Assembly (NCBI RefSeq): GCF_030867095.1 | Contig: NC_081831.1 | Coordinates: 72,492,716-72,556,715, forward strand | Source of the DNA: Alligator mississippiensis | Lineage: Eukaryota; Chordata; Crocodylia; Alligatoridae | Direction of reading: 5' to 3' | DNA length: 64,000 bases | In this document: positions 26,859-43,441 of the stretch, in pieces | Layout: the number at the start of each line of letters is the position of its first letter | Numbering within the stretch: position 1 is the first letter of the stretch | Notes under the pieces: model-generated | Told to the model about the DNA's origin: nothing | The model's input: the letters and a program-made list of their open reading frames with translations, nothing else | The model's database searches: none | Translations under genes and position numbers: made by a program

Positions 26859-28892
26859 TCAGTAAGATTCTGGTATTATAAACTCAAACTCAGTACTACC
26901 CTCCGCGGGATTTTGTTTAAAAATCGCATCATTTGCCTGCGGAATGAAAATATCATCCCAGGTCATTTGCTTGGCTGGAGGAGTAGAGGTTGTTCCTTCA
27001 GCACCATCCTTTCCCGTGTCGACATGATAAACAATTCCATCCTCATTTATTACGGGTATACTACTTGTACGATCACTAATGTATGCATACTGTCTGATCT
27101 GCAATGACCTGCATGGATGTAAACGATAAAGCTTGGCATCTCCAGAAGGATCTTGACTGTGAACCGATCTCATGTGGGAAGCCATAACCTGATAGTTGAT
27201 GAAAGATTTACCACATGTCAAGCACTGGTACCTTCGCTCACCAGTGTGGTGAATCTCATGCTTTGTGCGGTATTCTGCAAGCGGGAAAACTTTCTCACAG
27301 TATCGACATGGATATTTCTTCTCCCAGGAATGAACGTTAAAGTGTCTCCGCAAACTCGTCAGGCAGACATAGGATCTCTTGCATACAATGCAAATGTAGT
27401 AAACCCTTCCATCCACAATGAGCTCATAGTGATCGTCATGCTTTACCTTCATGCGCTTTCTGTTTGCGGGATCATCCGCAGATGTTCTCGGCATCTCATC
27501 AAGCTTGGCTTCCCCTTCCTCAGGATCATCTTTTACAGGAATGACTATGTCGTATGTATCCTCGCCAATATTTGCATACACCTTGCAACCTGTGGATAAG
27601 CCTTCTATTTCAGTAGCCGTGTCTAAAGTAATGATCTTCTGACCTTCCATCACAGGTTTTGGTGCTATCCCTGCAGAGGCATCCTTGTTGTTTTCAGTAA
27701 GAACATCTGAGATTTTTATTTTGAACTCTCCAGAGTTGGAAGATGGCTCTTCTGCAAATGAAACAACTTGTTTTTTCTGTACACCCGATCCTTCCAATGC
27801 AGCAGCTTTTGGGGGAGAAGACTGCTGAACCAAAGAGCTGCTACTGACTGAGCCAGACGAACTAATGATATCATCATCATCTTCCACATCCTCCTCCTCT
27901 TCCTCCTCCTCGACAGCCGTTGTTTCCATTTCAGTTAAAGAATCATTAGCTGATGGCTGCTGGCTGTCCTCAAGCAAGTTAATTGTAGGAGGCACATGCA
28001 AGGAACTGACGCTTGGGGACGGATTGAGTTGAGACTGATTTAGCAAAATGACATTAGGAGTCAAATGCGTTGGGGCCGAGGACGCGAATGGTTCAGTGCT
28101 AGGTTGTGTTTGGTTTGGAGTCAGCTGGCTGACAGGCAAAGTTAGCGCTTGAGTGCTTGCGATAGTATTTAGAGGGGGAGAGGCACCGCTTCCACAGGGC
28201 TTTTGGTCAGGAACCACAGCAGGATTTGGGCAAGGCTGATTCTGGGTCACCGTGCTGGTCTCTGAAGGACGTTCCTTTGCAGGTACAATCTCCGAGCAAA
28301 AGATAACATCGTCATCCTCGTCATCTGAATCACTCACTGTAATTTTTGTAGTCTCATATTCTTCGCCATGCAAGGTAAAGGATTCTGTTATGATAGGCAT
28401 CCCGCCAATCAAATCATGATTCCTGTGCGCCGCTACAGACTTTTGTGTTTCAAGACCCTCTTGATCTGAGCCGGGAGGTAAGTTTTCTGCAGTACCAACA
28501 TTGACACTACCCGATATGCTTTTAACTTGTGACAGAGGTACACCCAGATCGGCTATGAACTTAATTCCTAATAACTGCCCTGATTTAATCAACTCATCAA
28601 GTAGATCGGATCTAATGCGGTTTAACTTAGAGCTGTAAATATAGTTGAGTATTTCTGCAAATATTTCTGCTCTGATAAAGCTCAGTTCAACCACTTGCCC
28701 TGCCACTGAGAAGAGCTGGTGAAAATACGTGCTCGAGGCAGAAAGGACATTTCTGTGGGCTCGAAACTTCCGGTCTTCCACAATGACGGTAACGTCACAG
28801 AAAAGTCCGTGGCCGCGTTGTTCATTCAACGACTGCAGCAGCATGCCCGAATACTGGGTGTCTGTTGCAGAAATGAGTTTTCTGCCCTCCAT
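26859..28892 (-). CDS. ZBTB33: Kaiso, BTB/POZ zinc-finger transcription factor
   Basis: Kaiso is a nuclear factor that binds methylated CpG pairs and the TCCTGCNA site, partners with p120-catenin and recruits co-repressors. The 677-residue product (human 672) starts MEGRKLISATDTQYSG. The BTB/POZ domain covers about residues 1-115 (GHGLFCDVTVIVEDRKFRAH). An acidic patch (VSDSDDEDDDVIFCSE) and a Glu/Asp-rich block follow. Three C2H2 fingers lie at about 498-578, and the end is FEFIIPESY. The open frame runs 23 codons further upstream, but CTTTCCTTCCTGAAG just before the start is a good 3' splice site. ATG 28892 is therefore the start and those codons are intronic. All coding sequence is in one exon, as in mammals. 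The gene is convergent with TMEM255A. Confidence 0.98.
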   Translation of the reverse strand: MEGRKLISATDTQYSGMLLQSLNEQRGHGLFCDVTVIVEDRKFRAHRNVLSASSTYFHQLFSVAGQVVELSFIRAEIFAEILNYIYSSKLNRIRSDLLDELIKSGQLLGIKFIADLGVPLSQVKSISGSVNVGTAENLPPGSDQEGLETQKSVAAHRNHDLIGGMPIITESFTLHGEEYETTKITVSDSDDEDDDVIFCSEIVPAKERPSETSTVTQNQPCPNPAVVPDQKPCGSGASPPLNTIASTQALTLPVSQLTPNQTQPSTEPFASSAPTHLTPNVILLNQSQLNPSPSVSSLHVPPTINLLEDSQQPSANDSLTEMETTAVEEEEEEEDVEDDDDIISSSGSVSSSSLVQQSSPPKAAALEGSGVQKKQVVSFAEEPSSNSGEFKIKISDVLTENNKDASAGIAPKPVMEGQKIITLDTATEIEGLSTGCKVYANIGEDTYDIVIPVKDDPEEGEAKLDEMPRTSADDPANRKRMKVKHDDHYELIVDGRVYYICIVCKRSYVCLTSLRRHFNVHSWEKKYPCRYCEKVFPLAEYRTKHEIHHTGERRYQCLTCGKSFINYQVMASHMRSVHSQDPSGDAKLYRLHPCRSLQIRQYAYISDRTSSIPVINEDGIVYHVDTGKDGAEGTTSTPPAKQMTWDDIFIPQANDAIFKQNPAEGSTEFEFIIPESY

Positions 28893-29848
28893 TCCTTCAG
28901 GAAGGAAAGTAAAAAGAGCCACGTTAGTACACAAGACGATGACACGTACACACGTCAGCACACGAGGACTTTCAGCGGCAGCACGCGCTTCCCTATGTTC
29001 CCACCTCGGCTCTTTTCAAACCGGCCCTAAATGCTGAAGCTGTTCGCGTTAAACAGCCCCGCTATCGTTTAACGTGAGCCTGACGGTTCTCGTGACGCGT
29101 CCGCGCGAGCGAGCGCGCGTGCAAGTACCTGTCGCGGGCGCTCGATCCGACAGGACACCGAACGGGAAACTTGTCTGGGACCATTCGTGGGAGGGGAACA
29201 TCAAACCCACCGACACACGAGCCCTCTGCGCTCCAGGCGTTAAAAGCCTTACGATCGAGAGTCGCCGCCCGCGAAACGGTCCGACGCGCGGCCGGGCACC
29301 GGCGCCCCGAGGCTCTCACGCGCCCGAGGGCCAGGAGCGGGCGCGTCCGCCCTGTCGGTGCGCGGCGCTGGCGGACACGCGTGGCCCGGGCCGGGGCGAA
29401 GGTGACCCAAGTGACCCGGCGGGGAGCCGAGCCGGGGCCACCCTGCGGCCGAGGGGGCTGCGGAGGGCGCGCCCGGGCCGCTGACAGCGCGGCGCCCCCG
29501 CCCCGGCGGGACCGGGCCGGGCCCCTCCTCTCCCCGCCGGGACAAAAGGGGCCGGGGCCGGGCGGGGCCGCCGCGCTAGGCCCCAGGGCGGGCGGCGGGG
29601 CCCTTCCGCCGGCAGCCAGGCCCGGGGCCCCGCGGGGACGGGAGGGGAGGAGCGGAGCGGCGGCCGCTGCCCGGCTGCAGGGGGGCCGAGGCCGGTACCT
29701 GCGCTCCCGCCGGCCGCGCTGCTTCCGCCAGACAACGGCGCCGAGCGCAGCCGCCGCGCCCGCCCGCCTCCTCCCTCCCCCGCCCGCCGCCAGGGGGCGC
29801 CCTGCCTACCGCCGCCGCTGCCGCGCCACCCCGCCCCGCCCCGCCTCG
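28893..29848 (-). promoter_or_regulatory. ZBTB33: ZBTB33 5' intron, non-coding exon 1 and CpG island
   Basis: The region from about 29050 is extremely CpG- and GC-rich. Two candidate 5' splice sites for a non-coding first exon read on the minus strand: GAGCGCAG|GTACCG with exon end near 29701, and GCGACAG|GTACTTG with exon end near 29128. Both would join the acceptor just before the ATG. The exact start site cannot be fixed from sequence. Confidence 0.6.
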
Positions 29849-29990
29849 CCCGAGCGTGCTCGGCTGCTTCCGGTTGGCTGCCCGAGTGCCCTCGGCTCCT
29901 TCCGGCTCGTGGCCCCGAGCGCGCTCGGCTGCTTCCGGGCGGCGGGGCCCCACGTGGAGGCTGCTGGGACCACGTGGCCGTGCGGCCCGG
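29849..29990 (-). promoter_or_regulatory. Tandem ETS-site array and paired E-boxes upstream of ZBTB33
   Basis: Three tandem units of 32-33 bp start at 29849, 29881 and 29914. Each opens with CCCGAG and carries CTTCCGG (ETS/GABPA core on the minus strand) at 29867, 29899 and 29932. Two CCACGTGG palindromes (E-boxes for USF/MYC-type factors) follow near 29950 and 29971. All lie just upstream of the likely exon 1. Confidence 0.55.
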
Positions 29991-30992
29991 CCGGTTCCTC
30001 CTCCGCGGCGCGGGACGAGCACGTCCCCGAGGATCTAGGGGCTCAGGAAGCAGCTTCAGCCGCGAGCAGGGGCAGCCTCACGTGTATCCTCCTCCCGGCC
30101 TCCCTCCGCCGCCAGTTCCCGGGCTGAGGGCGGCTTCCAACGTCCCGGTCTCTTCCCTGGAGCGAGCAGGGGAAGGGGCCCGGGCGGCTGCTGCGCGCGG
30201 AGGCCTGACACCATCTGCTCGTCCTGCAGTTTTCTCCTCTGAAGAGGTGCCCGCCCCTCCCGCTCCTCTCAGGCCTACGCCTTGGCGGCCAGGCGCAGAC
30301 GAGACGGTGCTGATTTCGGATTCCCACTGGAGACTCCCAGGCTCCGTCTTCCACGCGCCAGCCAGCAGGGCGGGGCTCCCGGCCTTTGGTGCCAGGCGTG
30401 TAGGCCTCTGCTGCAAAACAGCCCCCTTTCTCTGCCCCCTTTCCTCCAACTGCAGATTGGGAAGGCTGCATCTCAGAAGCAGCCGCCACTCTGACCCTCT
30501 TCGTAATCTTTCCGTTGTCGGGAGAGCGCCGCTCTCTCTGAAGCCTTTGCCATCTGGAGGAGCCTCAGCATCTCCCCCCACCTCCTCCATTGGCCATCTG
30601 TTTGCACCTTCCCAAATCTGAAAGTCCTCCCTTTCATCCTTGCCCGTAACTCTTTAATTTTTCGTTAAATCGAGGAGGCATTTTAAGATGCAGTTTACAT
30701 ATGAAGAATTGCTTGAAGAACTTTATGTTGTATTTAAAAAACAAACGTATATTGGGCGCCTTGCACAATATGGGGTGTTTGATGGACAAGAACTGGGATT
30801 CAGGTAATCTTGGAAGCAAGAAGATAAAGATGCAAAAGCAACCGTTAATTTATCGATAAATAAATGCTTCAAGAAAAAATAATTTTTGAGGGGAGTTCTA
30901 ATTATCATTATAAAGTGCAAATGTAAAGAATCAAATTATACGGTCTCTCAGAAAGAAGGAAAAAATCCCCTACAATACAGTGATAAAAAGAC

Positions 30993-31289
30993 GACACATC
31001 TACATGTGCCCCTACAGCGCCATTGTTACTGCCCCACCATTTAGTGCTTCCTTTTGGAAGTATTAAACGACGGTGCGAGAAAAGTCCATACCGTACGGTG
31101 CTGGCGGTGCACAGTTATTTTTAGCCGCTACGTTGCTGTAGCAACGCGCTATAGCAAGGGAGCATGTTGCTACAGCAACATAGCTGCAACATCACAGTTT
31201 GTGTCCGCCGACACTACATCGCCATACCGTGTTGCTATGGTGATGTAGCGTGTTGCTACGGCGACATAGCATCTTGTGTAGACACACCC
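30993..31289. mobile_element. MITE copy 2 (same family as 22466-22742)
   Basis: It starts CACATCTACATGTGCCCC and ends GTGTAGACACACCC. It shares the AGTATTAAACGACGG segment and the hairpin modules around TAGCAACGCGCTATAGC, GTTGCTACAGCAACATAGC and TTGCTATGGTGATGTAGC. Confidence 0.75.
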
Positions 31290-33867
31290 AGAAAGTGTCA
31301 AATGAAGCCATCTTAAGAGCTGTTTTCTCCTAAAAGAACTCAACGGAGAATTATTAGGGAATGAAGAGCTCCCTTCAAGGCTTGATGGGTCAGGAAAGTT
31401 GGTAGAAAAAAATTGTAGTGATAAACATTTATAATTTAAAAGAATATAAAAAATGTGATAAGGTAACGAGACAGAAACAAACCCCCATGCCCATGTTGGG
31501 ACCAAGTGACATTTCAGAGGTAGAACCCTTAGTAATAATCCAAGTCTGACAGCAGTCTTATCTCAGGAGCATATCTCAGGATACAAATATGGTATCCAGG
31601 GAAATATTTTGATTCTGAAAACACTAGCAGACAGTAAAGCACTGATTTCCATCTGCCACCTACTTCATGCCCACTACTGCAGTGTTTTACTTAACAGTCA
31701 ACTTTTTATGATTGCAAACCATGATTCAACTCATTAAAGTCTATGGGTGGCTTTCTATTGACATTAATGGGAACAAGATCAGACCTACCAGCTTTTAATG
31801 TACAGAGTATAAAGATTATATACCTCATCTGTGTAAAAATGCTTTGAAGCGCTTTACAAATGTTGGCCAGCTAAGCATCTTTATCTTCTATTAGAGACTA
31901 GCCAGGAGCACTAGGTAACTGAGGTCTCACGGATTTGTAATGATCGTGAGGCATGACAATACTTTCAGCAATGACAGAGCTATCCCCACGTAGCCTCATA
32001 AAGACAGATAACACAAGACTGTCACTCACAGCACAGCTCTGCGATCCCTCCCTTAGAACAAGTCATTCTTACATGAGAATATATTTTTACCTATTTTAAT
32101 ATACGTTGTGATTAGATTTCCTGCCACTTCCAGATGCTGCCCATAACACGCACAATGGGTGTGGAAACTGGAACAGTTTTCCATCCATGAACTAGCTGTT
32201 GCATTTATGCCTTACTTAATTTAGATCTATGTAAAGTGGCGCATGCCTTACAGTAAGGAGTACCATTATGAAGTGATTCTTTAGACCTGATGTTTACTAG
32301 ATGTTGGGACAAAGCAAAGACTCTTACCCCACACATGTTTCTTTAAAAACATGGAGTTTTTTCTGAAGAAAACAGGTTCCATAAAGATTTCTTCCCTAAT
32401 GTTGTAAATGAAAGAATGCTAACTCCACAGGGCAAAGAACTGCTAAAATGTGATGTTTGTGACATTTTGGATTATGACTACATTACTGATGCCGAGTGTA
32501 TGATGCTGCTGTTTTGTAAGGATTAAAATAATAAAGAGAAAGTTAAAAAGAATACCCACACCTTCCGTGGTTTTCCATCTAACTGTTAAATCTGGGCTTC
32601 TATGGATTAATGAAAACCTCAGGGAATTTTGTGCCAGTGGTTTTTGTGCTTCAGTGCTGCTGTTCTATACGACTGGGACTGGCTGAAAGCCTCTGGTAAC
32701 CCCAGGAGTGTTTACACCATTTGCAACAGCACTTCCCTGCATCGTGTCTCCACCCCGATTGGGAAAGGCCCCATTAGGATCAACAATATAAATCAGCCTC
32801 TGCAAACCATTAAACACTGATGAGCAGTTATTCACACAATAATCAAACTAAAGCTAATTCAACTCCCCTTACAGTCTGGCCTTGACTTTTTTCCTGCAAA
32901 CACCAACAATATTATTAGTCAATGCTATTTGTGATGGTGGGATTTCTGTAGTGCTGATACCTCCCTTAGAAACAGAGTCAGAAAAAAACATCAGATAGAA
33001 ACCATTTTTGGTTACATCAGCTGGGTTTGGCTCAAAGTTGCTCTGGAGATGAAAGGCTCCACGCGCCTAATAACTCCCCTTAGCCATCCAGCTCTCTGAA
33101 TGGCAAATATAGGAAATACAGTAAATTCATTTTTTAAAGCCAAAGGTGCTTAATAACCAGCCTAGCTGTGTGTCTGCAGTGTATAGGAACATGCAAATTA
33201 CCATTTTTTTTGGTGGGGGTGTGACTGAAGGGAAGTGAAAGGAGAATTGTTGCACCTTGCACTCCCACGTGCAAGTAGGAAGATTCAAAGTAATTCTGAT
33301 TTTTTGGGAAAGGGAATTGCAGGGCCATGAGCTGTCCACTGGAAAAGTGCTGTTTTCCCTCATTCTGAGGCCTGTTCTAGTTGTGGACAGCTCCACAGAT
33401 CCCATGGAGCGGAGTACAGCTGGCACAAAAGGTCTCGCTCGGGCAGCTTTTATTTTAAGAGCAACTTGAGAGATTAGCATTTTGATTCTCAGCCCGACTT
33501 GGCCTCCTAGGGAGAGTCCGGTGCAACGTGCTGCTGCACGGAGGTGGTTACGTGCACAGCTGAAGTCAGGCGGTGTGGCACCTTCGGCGTGAACTGCTTC
33601 AGACAAGCACGAGCTTTTGTAGGCACGACCAACTTCGTCACGTGCAAGGACCGGGCTGGCGGACTGAAAAGATTTTAGGGGTGCACATAGGAGCAAACGG
33701 AAATGTTTCCACGTGAAACGTGCTTGGAGAAGGAATCGTTTCAGTCGTGACCGCGGGGTTGGGGGCGCCTACGTGTCACCCAGCTGCAACATCAGACGCG
33801 ACGCGAGGGCGCGACGAGGGGCGCGGTGAAGCGAGGCCCCGCTCCGAGAGGCTGGAGCGGATCACAG

Positions 33868-33985
33868 ACGGCACAGGGAAGCGGGGCTGGAAGGGACCTC
33901 CAGAGGTCACCTAGTCCAACCGCCCGCCCGAGACGGGACCAGCCGTCTCCAAACCATCCCGCTCACCCCGGCACCCGAGACGACC
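33868..33985 (-). mobile_element. CR1 3'-end fragment
   Basis: GGCTGGAAGGGACCTCCAG followed by AGGTCACCTAGTCCAACCGC is the reverse complement of the CR1 3' region seen also at 14930, 38970 and 60893. The fragment has mutated into the CpG-rich zone upstream of NKAP. Confidence 0.7.
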
Positions 33986-34540
33986 GCCAACCCTGACGCG
34001 ACACGAGATGCGGCACCCCGGCCTGCCGCGGGGCCCGGGGCAGCCGACGCACGCTCAGGAGACCCCAGGCCGCAGAGGAGGGCAACCCCCCCACGCCCCC
34101 GGTCCGTACCAGGCTGACCAGGGGGCACAATCCTGACCCCAAACGTGGCATGGCTCCAGCGCTAAGCGGAGGGGCCGGACCCTGCGGCTCGGGGCCCAGC
34201 GGGAGCATGGGCCCAGCCTGCTCGGCGCCTCCAGCCTGGGGGTCCAAACCCCCTCACACAGGCGGGGGGCCCAGCCAGGCCCACACCCTGGGAAATCCCC
34301 AGCGCCCGCACAGGCCTCGCCGCCCCCTGGAGCCCCCGCCCGGGGAGGGGGGGGATGGGGTGCCCCCTCCTCATCGCCAGGGCAACGGGCGCCTCCTACC
34401 TGGGCCGTCGCCCCGCTGCGCGCTCATGCTGCCGCCGTCGCACGCGGGCCCGGGAGCGCGAGGCCGCCGCCGCACAAAGGAGCCGGCGCTGGGAACCCGC
34501 CGGGAGCGCCTTGTTGCGCGGCGGAGACGCCGCAGGGGAG

Positions 34541-34697
34541 CACCCGGAAGTGGAGCTCCCCGCCGGCCGGAAGGCTTTGGCGGTGACACCTGGGACGGCC
34601 GGAAATGGGAGAGCGGGGGTTCCGGTCCAAACCGGAAGTGGGCCTGCCGGACGGGTTTGCTGGTGCGCCACCCGGAAGTGCGCCCCGGGCGGCCGCC
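34541..34697 (+). promoter_or_regulatory. NKAP: NKAP proximal promoter with ETS-site cluster
   Basis: Within a CpG island (about 33750-35270), five CCGGAA cores in the same orientation precede the start codon, at 34544, 34567, about 34599, 34632 and 34672; three read CCGGAAGTG in full. ETS/GABPA sites are typical of TATA-less housekeeping promoters. No TATA box is evident. Confidence 0.6.
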
Positions 34698-41849
<7,152 letters not shown>

Positions 41850-42920
41850 ATATCCTTGTGGGTGGGCAGCACTGATTGCAGTACACAGCAGCTAACCTGC
41901 TCCTGCGATTTGCAAGGAGCTGTCCAGTGGTATAGTGCCTTCTGTCTGACCTTCCGGCCCTCTGGAATAGATTGCTTGTATCGAGGAAGCACAATTACTC
42001 ATGGGTAGTTTGCCTGAACAGTTCATTCCCCAGCTGCAGGGAACTGCCGTAAGCAGCAGTACAGAATCTTGGGTAATGAAAACGAGCAGCACAAAGGGAA
42101 GGTTTGTGATCATAGTGATGGAAATGTGCTGTATTAGAGAGTGAATCGGACACAGCAGGCTGGCACCATCTGCCACAAGAGGGACGGGTCACCTGCTGGT
42201 GATATGGATAAATGCCATTTCCCATTTATTTTGACCAATGACTATAGACTTGTCCATCATAAACTGGCTACTTGTAGTAGCAAAACCTAGGGAATTCCTG
42301 AGCTTCTGTTTAGGAGCTAAGTTTATTGATTTATTACATATTTCTCCCAGGTTCTTTAAATATCTGCTTTCGTTTATTTATCTTTCTCAGAACCAAACAC
42401 TTGGATTGTTTGTACAGCTACACTTGTATATAGAAATTTGTAATTAAATACGGATCGGCTTCCATTACTTGCAGATAATTCTGTTGCAATCGCTATGCTG
42501 TCAAAGTAGTAATGTTGAGGGTTACTACTGACCTAGAACCTGCAAAAGCCTGGGGGCCAACTAGCTGGCCTCCTTTTGGGGTATGCTGTACATTGATCTC
42601 ACTGCAATAGTAGAGCTGGTGGAAGCCCTGGACATACAGAGGCAGGAACTGCAGATGCCTCTTTCCATTCTGAATTTCTTGGTTCTTGGAGACATTCCAG
42701 AACTAACCCTTCACCTTACTTTAATCTGGGACCTTGACTTCCTTTGTCTGAGCAATATTACATTGTTTTTAAGATCTGTGTTGGAAGGCTTCTTCCAGAT
42801 AATGCTTATTCAGTGTAACCTTACTGAGTCATCATCAGGCATGTATTTGAGAATAGCACTCTCTTTATATGCTTTAACTTACGCTTCCTGAATTTTTTTT
42901 TTTTTTATTAAAGCATTTTC
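41850..42920 (+). other. NKAP: NKAP 3' untranslated region (extent inferred)
   Basis: Non-coding sequence follows the stop. ATTAAA signals lie at 42443 and 42907, the second after a T-rich run. NKAP and AKAP14 are convergent; the gap to the AKAP14 stop is about 500 bases. Confidence 0.5.
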
Positions 42921-43329
42921 CTGAGGCTTTTTTAAATCCCTGGGTTTGGTGTGCTTGTGGTGGAAATAATTTATATGTTTCTATAAACACCTACAAAAAA
43001 TCCCACTACCACTTTCACTGGTGTCTTTGTAACCCTTGTTTAATCAAACACTCAACTGAATATAGCTGTTTTCCTCCCTGTCAGCTCGGCAGGCCTCAGC
43101 TCAGTGACTGAAGTCAAGGCAGCTCTATGTGAGTTCAAGGGTCTTTCAGGCAGAGAGAGTTGGAAGGTCAGGGCCTTCAGGTAATTAGTCAGCTTCGCCT
43201 GAAGTTAACACCTTTTCACTGTGCTTATGAATGTATTAGTCATGTGTAAGATATAAACTACTGTTAAGAAGGAAAGGTCACTGTCCATCCTGTCACCGTC
43301 ACCCCCCCCCAGCACCTCCTCTGTCACAC

Positions 43330-43364
43330 ACACACTCTCTCTCTCTCTCTCTCATAGTGTGCCT
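43330..43364. repeat. (CA)n(CT)n microsatellite near the AKAP14 3' end
   Basis: A short CA run passes into about eleven CT units, about 80 bases beyond the AKAP14 stop codon and so probably in its 3' UTR or flank. Confidence 0.9.
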
Positions 43365-43441
43365 GTTCTGTCTTTAACAAAACACTGCCAAGCCTTGAGC
43401 ATCCTGGAAGAGTGGATTTTTAATCTGCAGTATACACTTGT

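Larger units (their letters stand above)
29991..34540. other. Intergenic region between ZBTB33 and NKAP
   Basis: The two genes are divergent with about 4.5 kb between their CpG islands. Apart from a MITE and a CR1 fragment listed separately, I see no gene. Near 31720-31800 a phrase like CTATTGACATTAATGGGAAC recalls common reptile repeats. The long GC-rich open frames near 30000-30600 are not supported as coding. In human, RHOXF genes lie between these genes; none is recognised here. Confidence 0.55.

Noticed and set aside
28893-28961. Upstream in-frame extension of ZBTB33 by 23 codons
   Set aside because: A 3' splice site lies just before the ATG at 28892, and the human protein starts at the matching methionine.
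29171-30127. 318-codon plus-strand open frame and several others in the ZBTB33 CpG island
   Set aside because: Extreme GC content removes stop codons in all frames; the Arg/Pro/Gly/Ala-rich translations have no domain and overlap the likely ZBTB33 first exon.
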